A DNA stretch of 64,000 nucleotides, taken from contig JARUPY010000229.1 of the NCBI GenBank assembly GCA_029817715.1, positions 310,001 through 374,000 of the forward strand, read 5' to 3'. This DNA is from Melastoma dodecandrum. Lineage: Eukaryota > Streptophyta > Magnoliopsida > Myrtales > Melastomataceae. Each line of letters starts with the position of its first letter. The stretch's first letter is position 1. The notes below the pieces were generated by a model. That model was not told where the DNA came from and did not search any database. It saw nothing but the letters and a program-made list of their open reading frames with translations. The position numbers and the translations under genes are program-made. This document shows positions 1 to 10,808 of this stretch, piece after piece.

Positions 1-169
1 ATACTCCAGAATGCAGTTCTTCTATTGCTTTGGTGGCTTCTTCTTCTCCAAGATACCGTAAGAACACTCCTTCGAATGATCGCCGATAAAGAGTATTCTT
101 GAAATATATGAACTGAGGTGCTCGTCTCCTAACATTTACCTTTTGTCGAGGATCATCTGGCAACTTTCC

Positions 170-640
170 CTACTCAAGAAAGTCAATGAGTGGTTGTCTC
201 CAGTCTTGGTCTTCCACCTTATAGATAGAGATGATATTGACTTCCTCTTCTTCCTCATCAAAGGTTGGAGGATCCACCCAAGCTTGACATAGTCGAATAC
301 TAACTTGGTTGTCCACCAAAGTGAATGCAGAAGCAAGGTTTGCCAACGCATCTGCTTGTGCATTTTCCCTTCTTGTTATATGACTTATTATAAAATCCTG
401 GAACCATCCTACGAGTTTAGCTGCATAGTCATGATATGGCCAATGCTCTGGCTTGCGAACTTTGTATGTAGATAGAAGTTGATTAATCACAAGCTCGGAG
501 TCTCTATATACCCTTAAACTATGCACTTTGTTATTCTTGGCCATTTCTATCCCTAATATGAGGGATTGGTATTCAGCCATGTTGTTTGAGCATAATTGTG
601 TAAGGGTGTATGCATATGGGATGATATCCCCATCAAATGT
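170..640 (-). pseudogene. second RNase H domain of the gypsy element
   Basis: The minus-strand frame has MAEYQSLILGIEMA, then RDSELVINQL and ENAQADALANLAS. These match the glutamate, aspartate and final-aspartate blocks of cellular-type RNase H. Its place after the standard RNase H and before the (unseen) integrase fits the extra RNase H of Tat-like plant gypsy elements. The first block upstream of MAEYQ is blurred by stops. Confidence 0.75.
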
Positions 641-679
641 GACGAAGACAACTCTAGATCCTGCACCTCTTTGGGTAGC

Positions 680-1110
680 TTATCCAAGAAAGAACATCTT
701 CCATGGATGGGGAGTATCTACCAACATCACCTCCTCGTCGGATAATTCCTTAGAAATCTTCCAATTATCTGGTATCAGATAATCTGCTAAAAAATCAGCC
801 AAGGCTTGCCCTTTCAGAGCCTTTTGAGGCACATAGAAATCTCGAACTCCTGGAGTATGAGTGCCCATTTTGCTAGACGACCAGATAGTACTAGCTTTTA
901 CATGATGTACTTGAGAGGATCTGTTCGTGATATGAGGCGAACAGAGTGTGCTTGCAAATAATGTCGCAACTTTTGCATAGCAAACATCAACGCGAAGCAT
1001 GTCTTCTCAATTGGAGAATAATTCAGCTCTGCACCAGTCAAGGTTCTGCTCAAATAATATAAAGCATTCTCCTTTCCGTCATCATTCTTTTGGGCTAACA
1101 AGATCCCCAA
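680..1110 (-). pseudogene. gypsy RNase H domain remnant
   Basis: A minus-strand frame has ALYYLSRTLTGAELNYSPIE and CFALMFAMQKLRHYL, the conserved region of the RNase H that follows the RT in plant Ty3/gypsy elements. The chain continues in a second frame (1000-680) with KALKGQALADFLADYLIP, the usual connector to the next domain. The frame switch around 900 shows decay. Confidence 0.8.
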
Positions 1111-1278
1111 TGAAGGTTCTTGTACTGCTATATATAATATGAGTGGTTTACCTTGGATTGGTGCACTTAAGACCGACAGCTTTGATAAATATGCCTTTAT
1201 GCTATTGAAGGCATTTTTACATGTTTCATCCCACTCAAAAGAAGTATCTTTCTTCAGTAGCCGATGGAAAGGATGACA

Positions 1279-2151
1279 TCATCCAACCAAATTCGATATA
1301 AATCTCCGGATATATACGAGCTTCCCCTGAAGGCTCTTTAGCTTGTGTATATTCCTTGGTTCTAGCATCTTCATAATCGCATCTATCTTTGACTGGTCGA
1401 CCTTTATGCCTCGATGCTGCCGAACGATGAAGCCAAGGAATTTGCCCGAAGTGACCCCAAATGCACACTTCATGGGATTCATCTTCAGTTGATATTTACG
1501 CGGTCTGTCAAATACTTTTCTCAAGTCATCAATATGATCATGCATTCGTTTGGACTTGACAACCAAATCATCCACGTAACACTCTACGTTTTTATGTAGC
1601 ATATCATCGAAGATGTGTTGCATTGCTCTTTGATAAGTTGCTCCTGCATTCAACCCAAAAGCCATCACCTTATAACAATATATCCCTTTTGGTGTATGAA
1701 AAGTTGTCATTTCTTCATCCTTCGAATCCATTCAAATTTAATTATATCCCGATGATTCATCCAGAAAACTGAGGGCTTCATAGCCAATGGTAGCATCAAC
1801 CATTATCTCAGTGATCGGAAAAGGGAAATCATCCTTGGGACATGCATTATTGAGGTAGTGAAAATCGACACAAACGCAAAGTTGACAGTTCCTTTTCTTG
1901 ACGGGTACAATATTTGCGATCCATGTTGGGTACTTCACCGCTCGAATGGATCCAACTTTGATAAGTTTATTGACTTCAGCTTCTGTCAGGGGAATCAACA
2001 CCGGACGAAAACGTCGTTGAGCTTGCTTTATGGGATGAACCCCATGCTTCAGAGCTAACTTGTGGACTGCAATCTTTGGGTCGAGGCCGGGCATTTCTTT
2101 ATAGCTCCACGCAAAGACGTCTTTGTATTCCTTTAACAATTGGATATACAA
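1279..2151 (-). pseudogene. gypsy reverse transcriptase domain remnant
   Basis: The RT runs across two minus-strand frames (2151-1738, then 1731-1279). The first has the pre-RT segment AWSYKEMPGLDP, the KRNCQLCVCVDFHYLN region and DDFPFPITEIMVDA. The second has the palm motif YVDDLVVKSK with both catalytic Asp residues and the later LGFIVRQHRGI segment. One frame change near 1735 splits fingers from palm. RT copies element RNA into DNA in the particle; this copy is dead. Confidence 0.88.
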
Positions 2152-2161
2152 CTCATCTTCT

Positions 2162-3318
2162 TCAAGCGTTAAACTTGCACTGAAAAAGTAGGATGATGAT
2201 CCCCTTCTTCTCCAGGGTCAATTCCTTCAGTTCATCGACAATGGACTTCTTCCCATCTTCTAATACTTCAAGAGCATCTTTCCCATCATCTTCTTTGTGA
2301 GATGCGTCTTTATCAGCCTCTGAAATCGTGACATGATAAGAAGCGACAACATCATCTTCAACATTATCTTGAGATAACTCATCGTTGTCATTTGTAGTTA
2401 TCCACGTCTTTGTGATCATTCTCAACACTTCTCCAGTAGTCACCTCTACAACGGTTCGACGCTACATCAATTATGACTGGAATATCTTTCCTCTATTCTA
2501 CCTTCTTCCATACCCTTCGACTTTTTGGAGCTTGGCCTAACCTAAGTCGTGCAGGTCTCAAAGCATCAGTCTTTTCTTCTAGAGCACCTAGTTTATCAAA
2601 TACCGATTTTCGTTTGGGCGGGGCTCCAAGTCGATCGAATACTGAAGTTCTCGCAGGTACCTTGCGAGTTTCATCATTGCCCTCGATGTATTGGGTTGAG
2701 GCGTCTTTCACTAGGTGAGAATCAGGCTTAGGAGTAACATACCCAAGACCTAATTTTGACTTTTGTTCATCCCCTCCAGGATTAACTTCTTTTGTGGCGT
2801 CACCAAGCATCTTTAAGTCCTCAGTATAACCAGCTACAGAAAGTAATCTGAAAGCATTTGGATTAAATCCATTGGTGCGCTTATTGGGCAATGAATCCGG
2901 ATAGAGAATTGCCCCATGCTCGAACAAAACCTTTTAGATGTGCATTCGTGGGGCCCACTATTGAGAGTTTCGTCACTGGCCAATTGAGTTCTTTCTACAG
3001 TATTGCTTTTGAACTATCATCGCTTACGAAAGGCGATTCTCCTGCTTTCTTGAGTGCTCTAGAGATGTAGTGCAAAAATGGTATGCTCTGCTTCGTCACG
3101 TCTTTCGCCTGTGCATTTTCAAGCATAAGATCAACTAAATATTTCTCTTGTTGTATGGACGATACATCTGCACTTGACTCTTTTGAGATACTCTTCATGA
3201 CAGGCCTTAAATTTGACGCCTCCACATCTACACTCTTGTTTAAATAAAACTTGGCACCGGCAAAGTATGACACCGCTTCTGCGAAGGGTTTAATACCCGC
3301 CCATACTGTACATGGCAA
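2162..3318 (-). pseudogene. gypsy polyprotein linker between protease and RT
   Basis: Three minus-strand frames (3318-2995, 2927-2493, 2443-2162) lie between protease and RT. The middle one has two copies of an SVFDRLG/SVFDKLG motif, typical of the variable linker in this gypsy group. It has no enzymatic motif. The acidic stretch at 2443-2162 leads into the RT frame. The gaps are stops or frameshifts, so it is a remnant. Confidence 0.65.
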
Positions 3319-3342
3319 TTCATCCTTAATAAACTCGAAGCA

Positions 3343-3657
3343 TTAATGAAGAGTTAATGCAACGACTCTATATTCGTGCATCCATGGTTGACCTAACAAC
3401 ATATTATAGGTCGTCCTTGAATCGATAACATAGAATGTTGTGCAAGATTCCATGTCACCTATCATGAGAGAAAGGCAAAATTTTCCAACGGCTCGTTCTT
3501 CGCCTTGGTTAAATCCTTGAATTATCAGCCGACTACTTGAGAGATCATTCACTCCCAAGCCAATATCATTCAATGCTTTTGATGAAATGATATTAACTGA
3601 TGAACCTGGGTCAATCATGATGTGATTAACCTTTGTGCCACATGTATATCCAGACAC
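3343..3657 (-). pseudogene. gypsy aspartic protease domain remnant
   Basis: The minus-strand frame contains HIMIDPGSSVNIIS, the D-x-G-S active-site loop of retroviral-type aspartic proteases. It is followed by the LIIQGFNQGEERAVGK and TTYNMLLGQPWMHEY segments common in plant gypsy proteases. In an active element it would cut the polyprotein. A proline stands between Asp and Gly (D-P-G-S), which is usual in plant gypsy copies. The frame closes on both sides. Confidence 0.8.
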
Positions 3658-4244
3658 AAATAATGGTCAATTATGGGACTTATGGCTCATAAGAAGATCT
3701 TCATCGTAATACGTGATAATTGGGCAATTTTCCTTCATCTTTTCAACTGACATCACAGTAGAGCTTTCTGGGATGGCAACCTTCGGATTGGACTGCTCTT
3801 TATCCGTGTCAATATGGTGACAACATCTGGACAAATTCGCAAGATTTTGAAACTTCTCAGGGAAGAAATCCCACACCGAGATTGGAGATGGCTTCTTTAG
3901 AGTTACTTCAATATCAGGGGTTTGCTTATCAACGACCTCCTTGAAGTTTGTTAAGACCTCTTCTAGAGACTTCTGTCCGAATAGGAGGTTTCTTTTCCTG
4001 AGGCTTCAAAGTCTTTCCTCGGTTTCTTCTATGCGTCACCAAAGTCCAACCTTCTTCAGCATGAACCTCTCCATGGCCAATTGCGTAGCTTGACATATTA
4101 ACATCGTGACTATCATCTATTATCACTTTCAAATGCTGGAAAGCAGCCATCTCATCAGGGCTAAATGACCTGAAGATGATATTGGAGGAGTCGAAACTTG
4201 TTATATCCACCAAGTTTGAAGAAACCATCGAGCCCAAGTCAATC

Positions 4245-5690
4245 TAGTTCTCTCGTGCCAGCTCCATAACTTTCTCCTTGAACTCGAAACATTTCTCAAT
4301 AGGATGACCCAGAACACGGTGATACTTGCAAAAGTTTGGATGCCCCGGTCGACTCACTTGTTGTGGGTGTTTTGATGGAGAGAGTTCAATCATCTTAACA
4401 GCCAGATGAAAGTCAAATAGATCTGCAACATCTGAATCCAGGAAAGGATATTACTTATTCTGCCTCTCCTCCGAAGTTGGCCGTCTCTTCTCCATCTGGG
4501 GTGTTGCTATAACAGGAATGGAAGCACTAGATTGGCCATTCTCCTTTGGTTTCTGGACTTTGACGGGAACAACCTCGGTGGCCATCACTTGCTTCTTGGC
4601 ATCCTTGAGGCAGGCTTGCACCCAGTTCTACTAATTGGTCTTTTCGTTCCCTTTATGGCTCGGGTACTGGAAGTTCTCCCACACCAACTCCTACAAAGCT
4701 CAGCTCCATATCGTGCGCTCTTGTAGCTAGTTCCTCAAAAGATCGAGGTTTGATCCCTTTCAAAATATAGCGAATCCTCCAGAGCATTCTTTGAATGCAC
4801 ATATCTATCAACGTCGCTTCAGACAAGCGATCTCTACAATTCAAGCTTAGGTTTCTCCATCATTGTATATAATCAACGACGGGCTCGCCTTCCCATTGAC
4901 GGCTGTTACTAAGCTCGATCATGCTCACCACACGCCGTGTGCTATAAAAGCGGTTCAAGAATTCCCTTTCCAACTGCTCCCAACTACCAATGCTTCCTGG
5001 TTTGATATCAACGTACTAGTCAAAGGCATTTCCCTTGAAGGAACAAACGAACTGCTTAACCATTAGGTTTCCATCTGTACCTGCATTGTTACAAGTCTCG
5101 ATGAAATGAGCCACATGTTGCCTTGGATTCCCCTTCCCATCAAATTGTTGAAAGTACGGGGGCGGATAACCTATTGGCATGCTCAAGCTTTGGATTCTTT
5201 GGCTGTATGGCTTATAGTATGCGAAAGATGTTGTAGATTTTCCCTCAAGCTCATCCTTCAGGGCCTCTTGTATTACTTCTTTCATTGTTCTAGTTGAGAC
5301 TGAAGCATCAATAGAGGCAGATACAGGCTTTGGTGAATCGTCCACATTCAACACATTCTTGCCTTTATCCTTGTGTATATGAGTACCTCCTTCATGAGAT
5401 GTTCTTCCAGACTCTTTATTCTCGAGCCTGCTTATGACATACTCAAGTTGTTGATCCCTATCCTTCATGGATTTCGTCATCGCCTCAACTGCTTTGGCGA
5501 GAGATACAACTTGGTCTTCCAATGATGGGGTATCAGCCATCATAACTGGCATAACTTCGTCTAACTTCTCAGTAAGACCAACCTCTCCGGCGCTTCGAGA
5601 TTGATTTGGTGAAGAGTCCTCCGATGAGCTATTATGGAAGCTCTGCAAGGGAACTGGCGACATAATGCATCTTCTCATTGGAGCCTTTGC
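4245..5690 (-). pseudogene. gypsy gag remnant
   Basis: The minus-strand frame opening at 5678 has a polar N-terminal region, then a segment with QQFDGKGNPRQHVAHFIETC, the usual start of the plant gypsy gag core. The core continues in another frame at 4844-4653 (CIQRMLWRIRYILKGIKP, then FEELATRAHDMEL), so there is at least one frameshift. Gag would form the particle that packages element RNA. No intact zinc knuckle was found downstream. It is a dead gene by its frame breaks. Confidence 0.75.
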
Positions 5691-6172
5691 AGCGACCTCC
5701 TTAAAGGATGGAGATGACTTTCTAGAAATAGATCGAAGAATCTATTTGCTTGTGTGTTTTAGCCCTTGATTCAGCAAAGCTCCATTTTGGAGTGCAATCT
5801 GATGAAGAATCCCCACGAGGAGAGACGCTTGATGAGTTGGTGCAGAAGCTGTCGAAAGGAGTTGGTGATATGGCACCCTTGCTGAGAAAGTTTCTTTCAG
5901 TAACATGCTTGTATGATGGAGATGACTAAGGAGAGATGGATCTTAGAATATCCTTCGTCTCCTTATATATATATCATCTATCAGTCTGGTCTTGCTGAAG
6001 TTTCGGGAATCAGGCGATGAAGAGCTTTCAGACGAGTGAGAAGGAAAACCAACTAGCTGATTATTCATAGTATCGATGGAGATCTTCAGCATGATCATTT
6101 TTTAAGTCATCTGGATACTTGGATGTACAGAGATGAGAGGTAGAGATGGTCCCACTGGGCGTGCCAGAAATT

Positions 6173-6620
6173 TGTGAGCGCAAAAAATCTCACGGTCCAT
6201 ATATAGACTGGAAACGGCATACAAATTGTCGTATTGAAAATATAGCGGGTTCAATCTCTAATCACGGACGAAGCATGTGAGTCCCATGATTCAATACTTG
6301 CAAGATACCCAAATATGGAAGGGCCGATGCTCTGACAAATATCCGCTAGGGGGCTGTACAGCTTGATCCGACGAGTCTTCAGGAGTGGCGAAGATCACCA
6401 GGGCTACAGAAACTTGATCTGGATAATCTTCTGGAAATGGGCGAAGAATACCAGGGCAGCTAAAACTTGATCTGGCTAATCTTCTAAAGATGGACAAAGT
6501 ACAAAATATTTTATCATGTTGTCTTATAATATAAAGGCAAATAATCATATTCAGTTAATATAATATATGGTTTAGGCCGAATGTCATTATTTCGACATTG
6601 ATAAAATTTCAATGTCTACA
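6173..6620 (-). repeat. 5' LTR of the gypsy element
   Basis: The 448-bp segment begins with TG and ends with CA when read on either strand, as LTRs do. It lies directly upstream of the gag leader. Next to it, at about 6145-6172, is the conserved plant gypsy block that reads GGCACGCCCAGTGGGAC on the minus strand, where the primer-binding site belongs. Inside it (about 6400-6495) two ~52-bp units with CAGGGC and ACTTGATCTGG in each stand in tandem. The partner LTR is outside the window, so the limits rest on the TG/CA ends only. Confidence 0.6.
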
Positions 6621-6828
6621 CAGTCATCCGTGAGGCTCATCAGTATGAATGGCTGATTTTTAGGAATTCCCCAGCAAGTATCCTGGCCTGGCCTTTCGCG
6701 AATTCACCAGACTGGGAGGATCACTCGAAAGCTCCAAGATATGAATGAAAAAAAACTTCCACAGTCATCCGTTTGGACGACACCAAAAGAAACTATCAAT
6801 ATACGAAAGGAGCTACAAGGTTCTTACC

Positions 6829-7284
6829 TGCTTTCTTATATTCTGCTATCGTGTGAAAACATTCTACTGCTGACCGCTTACCTAATGTAGAATGCAATGC
6901 ATATCCAACAGGAAAAATCGAATAGTAAATTAGCATAGTCACTAGTTGGGGTATTTTGAAGTCGAAAACAATCTTATAATGTAAAGGATGCTCGTGAGGA
7001 TGGGATGGGACCTTCGCTATTTCGAGAGTGCTTGTAACTACCGTTGCCTCTGTCAGGTTGCTGTCCACGACCTTCGTCTAAACGAGGCCCAACCTTTTCC
7101 AGCAGTCAAAGATTGGCTTTGCACATTCGTTATTGTTCTCGCAGATCCATAATCTCTGCCTTGTGTGAGTGATCGCGACATACAACTGCTTCAATTCGGA
7201 GCACATTATCTCATGCTTCTCCTCCCTGAAGCTCAGCGACGAATCAAGAAAGCCATTATCGAGCAAATCCCTGTCCTTCATGTA
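6829..7284 (-). pseudogene. TRANK1-like UvrD helicase, C-terminal fragment
   Basis: The minus-strand frame 7281-7078 has SELKQLYVAITHTRQRLWIC, the last helicase motif of the plant TPR-and-ankyrin (TRANK1-like) UvrD family, followed by an FDCWKRLGLV segment usual in that family. The next segment ends in SAVECFHTIAEYKKAG and a good splice donor (AG|GTAAGA, minus strand, at about 6828), so two exon-like pieces remain. A stop (TAG, 7078-7080) separates them. The N-terminal helicase domain is absent. The gypsy LTR ends 0.2 kb away. This looks like a gene fragment left after element insertion; no function is expected. Confidence 0.6.
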
Positions 7285-7687
7285 CTAATAAATCACTCAC
7301 CACTTATTTTTTAGGTAGGATGGCCGAATAAGTTATACAACACATCATCCTACAGGTCACTAGAATATGATACGCGCATCCATTAAAGTTACCCGAAATT
7401 CCAACCCTTTCCCCTCAAGTATGATCAAAACAAGAGCTTGATATCTCACAACACCCAAAACTTGATTTCGAGCGTGATCATCCCGGACCGGAATAACCTG
7501 TTCGGGCTACAAAGCCAACAAAGATCCGCCATGTTTCACCTGCCAGCAAGAGAATTGTTTTTTTTATTTTCCTGTGGTGAGCTTAGAATTTTACGTTGTA
7601 CTAGTCTCCTGCACCTTTAGGGCAAAATCTCATATTGCGGTTGCTTTTTTTTCACTCATTCTCAAGACCCTCTTTGTTCAGTTAAAA

Positions 7688-7841
7688 TGCCATCTCTAGC
7701 CACAGTTTTTCCACATACCTCCATTGCTCCTCAATAGCAAATTCCCGAGCCAAATCAGAAGTCCAAAGGCCTAACACCTCCCGATCCGAATCTACAGAGC
7801 CAAATAAATCGCTGATATCATGAATTATGCCGTAATGCGTC
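7688..7841 (-). pseudogene. coding remnant, unknown family
   Basis: About 50 codons on the minus strand read without a stop and look protein-like (SDLFGSVDSDREVLGLWTSD, then LAREFAIEEQWRYVEKLWLE). There is no start codon. I do not recognise the family. It lies upstream of the helicase fragment on the same strand but shows no link to it. Confidence 0.3.
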
Positions 7842-7869
7842 TGGAAATTTTGATTCCAATGAAAAGCTC

Positions 7870-8289
7870 TTTTGATAGTTTAGACATATTAAAATTTTAT
7901 TAACGTAGAAATAATGTCATCGGTTCCTCGTACTATAATATAGCTTTGGACTTGTATTATTAAGTCTAATCATATTTATTTATGGCTCAATATATTTTAG
8001 CCTTATGGATCTAACCCATTAATTGGGTTATAAAGTTTATTAAGGTCTAGCCAATATGCTTGCCTAGTAAGCCTAACCAAATAACAAAAATAAATTGGGC
8101 TTGACCCATATTGGCCCATTCATGGTCTGAGTTCAAATTCACTATGCAACCCAACAAGACACATTTTCACTTGTCTCACATTGGTTAGAGAAGACGCATA
8201 GGGGTACTTCAACTCCTATAAGTAGGGATCCCTTCCCTTCATTTACACACAACGTGAAGAGCGAGGAAGTCTTAAACTTGTCTGCAGAG
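7870..8289. repeat. LTR-like segment, unassigned
   Basis: This stretch has features of an LTR promoter region on the plus strand: CTTGTCTCACATTGG, then CTATAAGTAGGGATCCC as a possible TATA box and leader, followed by CATTTACACACAACGTGAAG. It runs straight into the copia LTR fragment at about 8290. No second copy was seen in the window. Confidence 0.3.
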
Positions 8290-9758
8290 GGTATTATAGA
8301 TAGCCCTTCGACTTTTCCATAAAGGATGTACTAACATATGGTATTAAGACACTTGTGTAGTGTAGAAAGTGATGCAGATAGCATTTCGGCTTTCCTACTC
8401 ACAAAAACCCTATGCGATCCCTGTGGTTGGGGTTTTGTAGAACGTGGCAGCTCCATGCAAGCACGTAGTGGCCCTACGCAGGTAGACAACCCTTCTGTTC
8501 AATGGTGGATTTTTCCTCCGGCGGTTCCATGACCTACTTGGCTCCTCACCAAGGCTTCCCTGATGCTTGGCTCCTCACCAAAACTTCCAAAAGAAGACAG
8601 CACCCGTGAGGCTTCTGCAAAGCCTACAACAGGTACTTCCCTTCTGCATAAACACAAATGTCAGTGCCTCACCGTGAATCTCCCAGACGCGGCCCTTCTT
8701 CTGCTCACTGCCCCGGCACGTATATACCCCGACTTCTCCCTAAGCCTGATGCATGTCCGCTACGCCATAGTGCAGCCAGATCCTTCGCGACCTTACTCAC
8801 GCTCGGCACTTAAACCCTGGACACCTTCTTTCTGCACACACGAGCAAACAAGTTACAAAACAACCGATACCAGTACCTCACCAGATTCCTCCAGACGTGG
8901 CCCTTCTTCTACTCACTACCCTGGCACGTATACACCCCGACTTGTCCCTAAGCCTGATGCATGTCTGTCACGCCACAGTACAGTCCGATCATTCACAGCC
9001 TCATTCACGTCTGGTCTAGCTTGTACCCGGGGAACCAGCCTTCTACAACAGAATGCTCAACCCAAAAGAGAACAAAAGCTCACAAGTCTATCAGGCTACA
9101 ATACACTCACTCTACACCTAAGTCCTCCACTTATTTCTGTCTAACAAATGATCTTATCATATGCAAATAGAAATACATATTTACAGAAGGTACAGTAGCT
9201 GACGGAAGGCTCTATGAAACAAGGAAACAAAATGTCAGCCAAATAAAGCATTTCCTTATTGTAAGAGATGCACCGTATCACTTAAGGATCAATCATGCCA
9301 TATGATCATGATTGTGTTCACGATCCTAAGAGATAGGGCTTTGCCAAAGATTCAGATAGATAAGATCCGTCAGGCTTCTGTAAATGAAAATCTGATAATC
9401 TTGGTTTCCATAATTGGTTGGCAGGCCTGATACACACATGTGTGGGTGCATCCATATTCATATGGGTTGTCTCCAGATCAATCAGCAGAACCTTGTATCA
9501 GTGTTTTCCATATATACAGTGAATTCTTCCCTTAAAGAGAGTAGATCAACTCACATGGAAATATATCGTAATAAAAATAATTTCAAAATATTTTAATTAA
9601 CATAATATACCATATGAATATATTTAAATAATTAGATGATTAATTTGTGATAATGATTAGGTGACAGAAAATACAAAACGGACTGTCCCTGTAGGTTAAC
9701 CTTCTGCAGAGTAGTAGAAGCTTACCTTCTATATGGCATCATCAAAACCATACTGACA
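8290..9758 (-). repeat. Truncated copia LTR (same family as 47338-55651)
   Basis: Read on the minus strand, this matches the LTRs of the copia element at 47-55 kb: it starts TGTCAGTATGGTTTTGATGA at 9758 and keeps the TACCTTCT/AGAAGG blocks, the two internal tandem units and the GCCGAAGGGCTATC blocks. It stops near 8290, so the last ~600 bp of the LTR are missing. No internal region adjoins it. It is a fragment of a separate insertion. A 193-codon plus-strand frame (8563-9144) runs antisense through it and is not called as a gene. Confidence 0.85.
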
Positions 9759-10798
9759 TATACAATACCGTGGGATCTTCACACAAATGAATCTTTGCAC
9801 AATTTATTTGTTGTAAATAACACTTTTATTCATTCATAAAAATTACAACCCAGACTGAATTATATTGGCATTTTAAGAAATTCAGTTTTCACATACTAAA
9901 TTATGATTATGTACAATGCTCCGTATTTCAATTTCATTTAAGATGTCCACATATATCAACTTTTGTCATCTAGTATACTGAGAAAATATCTTTCTCCTTA
10001 TATAACAGGGACATGATACCCAAATATCACGTTTATCAAATCAAATATGTAAAAACTCATTTTAGAAAAAGGATAGTGCTTATTTTTTACAAAGTACAAA
10101 TATCACAAAAAGGTAAGTTTTTAAAATTAATATGTGGAACTAGGTGATTTAATTTTGATAATTTTTTCTCAGTGACTTTGGTTTATTTGAGTATTATTGG
10201 CCACATATGACTCCGCTATTGGAGTACGATTTTTGCTTTGATAATAAAGATTTAAAAAAAGAATTCCCTATTCAGTTATTTTCTTAGCTGAGTTTTCTTG
10301 AATTTTACAAGAATTTTTTGTGAAATATACAATACAATTCAAATCGTTAGAAAGGCATTGTTTTATAAATCAATGTGTTAATTATACACATTTTGATTTG
10401 CGAAAGTTGAATAATTTTATTTGTTAATTCATGCTATATTAAAAAAGAAAAGGATGAATTCTTGATTCACTTTATGCCAAATATATAGTGATTCCCGCCG
10501 AGAGGCTCGGCTTTTTTTTCACTATCAATTAACTTTTAATAAAACAATCTTTCAAAATGGATAATTTTTAATATTTGTTAAACATAATATCGGAGTCTTT
10601 TCAGCTCCATTCATGTAATAACATTCACTTAAGTTTTTTATGTGTTACACTTTCCATTACGTTTTCTATGCAAAAAATTGTCACTTAAAAAAATTGATAA
10701 TTTTTTGCAATAGATTTTCCTGAAACCTGCCTACGGATTTCAGGGCAGGCACCGTCAAAGTCGAGACGACAAACACGGCGGCCATATCTTAAATTGGT
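9759..10798. other. AT-rich intergenic DNA
   Basis: I see no coding frame, RNA gene or recognisable repeat. A small inverted repeat (CCTGAAA...TTTCAGG) lies near 10720-10745. The segment ends at the target duplication of MULE-A. Confidence 0.6.
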
Positions 10799-10808
10799 AA
10801 ACTGAGAA
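10799..10808. repeat. Left target-site duplication of MULE-A
   Basis: AAACTGAGAA stands immediately before the left terminus. The partner at 19869-19878 is AAATTGAGAA, a single C/T difference. A length of 9-11 bp is standard for Mutator-type insertion. Confidence 0.88.

Larger units (their letters stand above)
1..6620 (-). mobile_element. Ty3/gypsy LTR retrotransposon, 5' part, decayed
   Basis: Reading the minus strand from 6620 down gives an LTR, a leader, gag, an aspartic protease, reverse transcriptase, RNase H and a second RNase H. This is the gag-pol order of Ty3/gypsy elements. The integrase and the other LTR must lie left of position 1. The reading frame is broken into many pieces by stops and frameshifts, so this copy cannot make a polyprotein. 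The extra RNase H after the normal one is known from the Tat-like branch of plant gypsy elements, which is my lineage guess. The LTR stands next to a broken helicase gene, so the element probably inserted in or beside that gene. The family-level call is secure; the lineage is inference. Confidence 0.9.

Noticed and set aside
8563..9144. 193-codon plus-strand frame as a gene
   Set aside because: It lies antisense within a truncated copia LTR and shifts frame against the matching frames in the other LTRs. Kept only as a finding.
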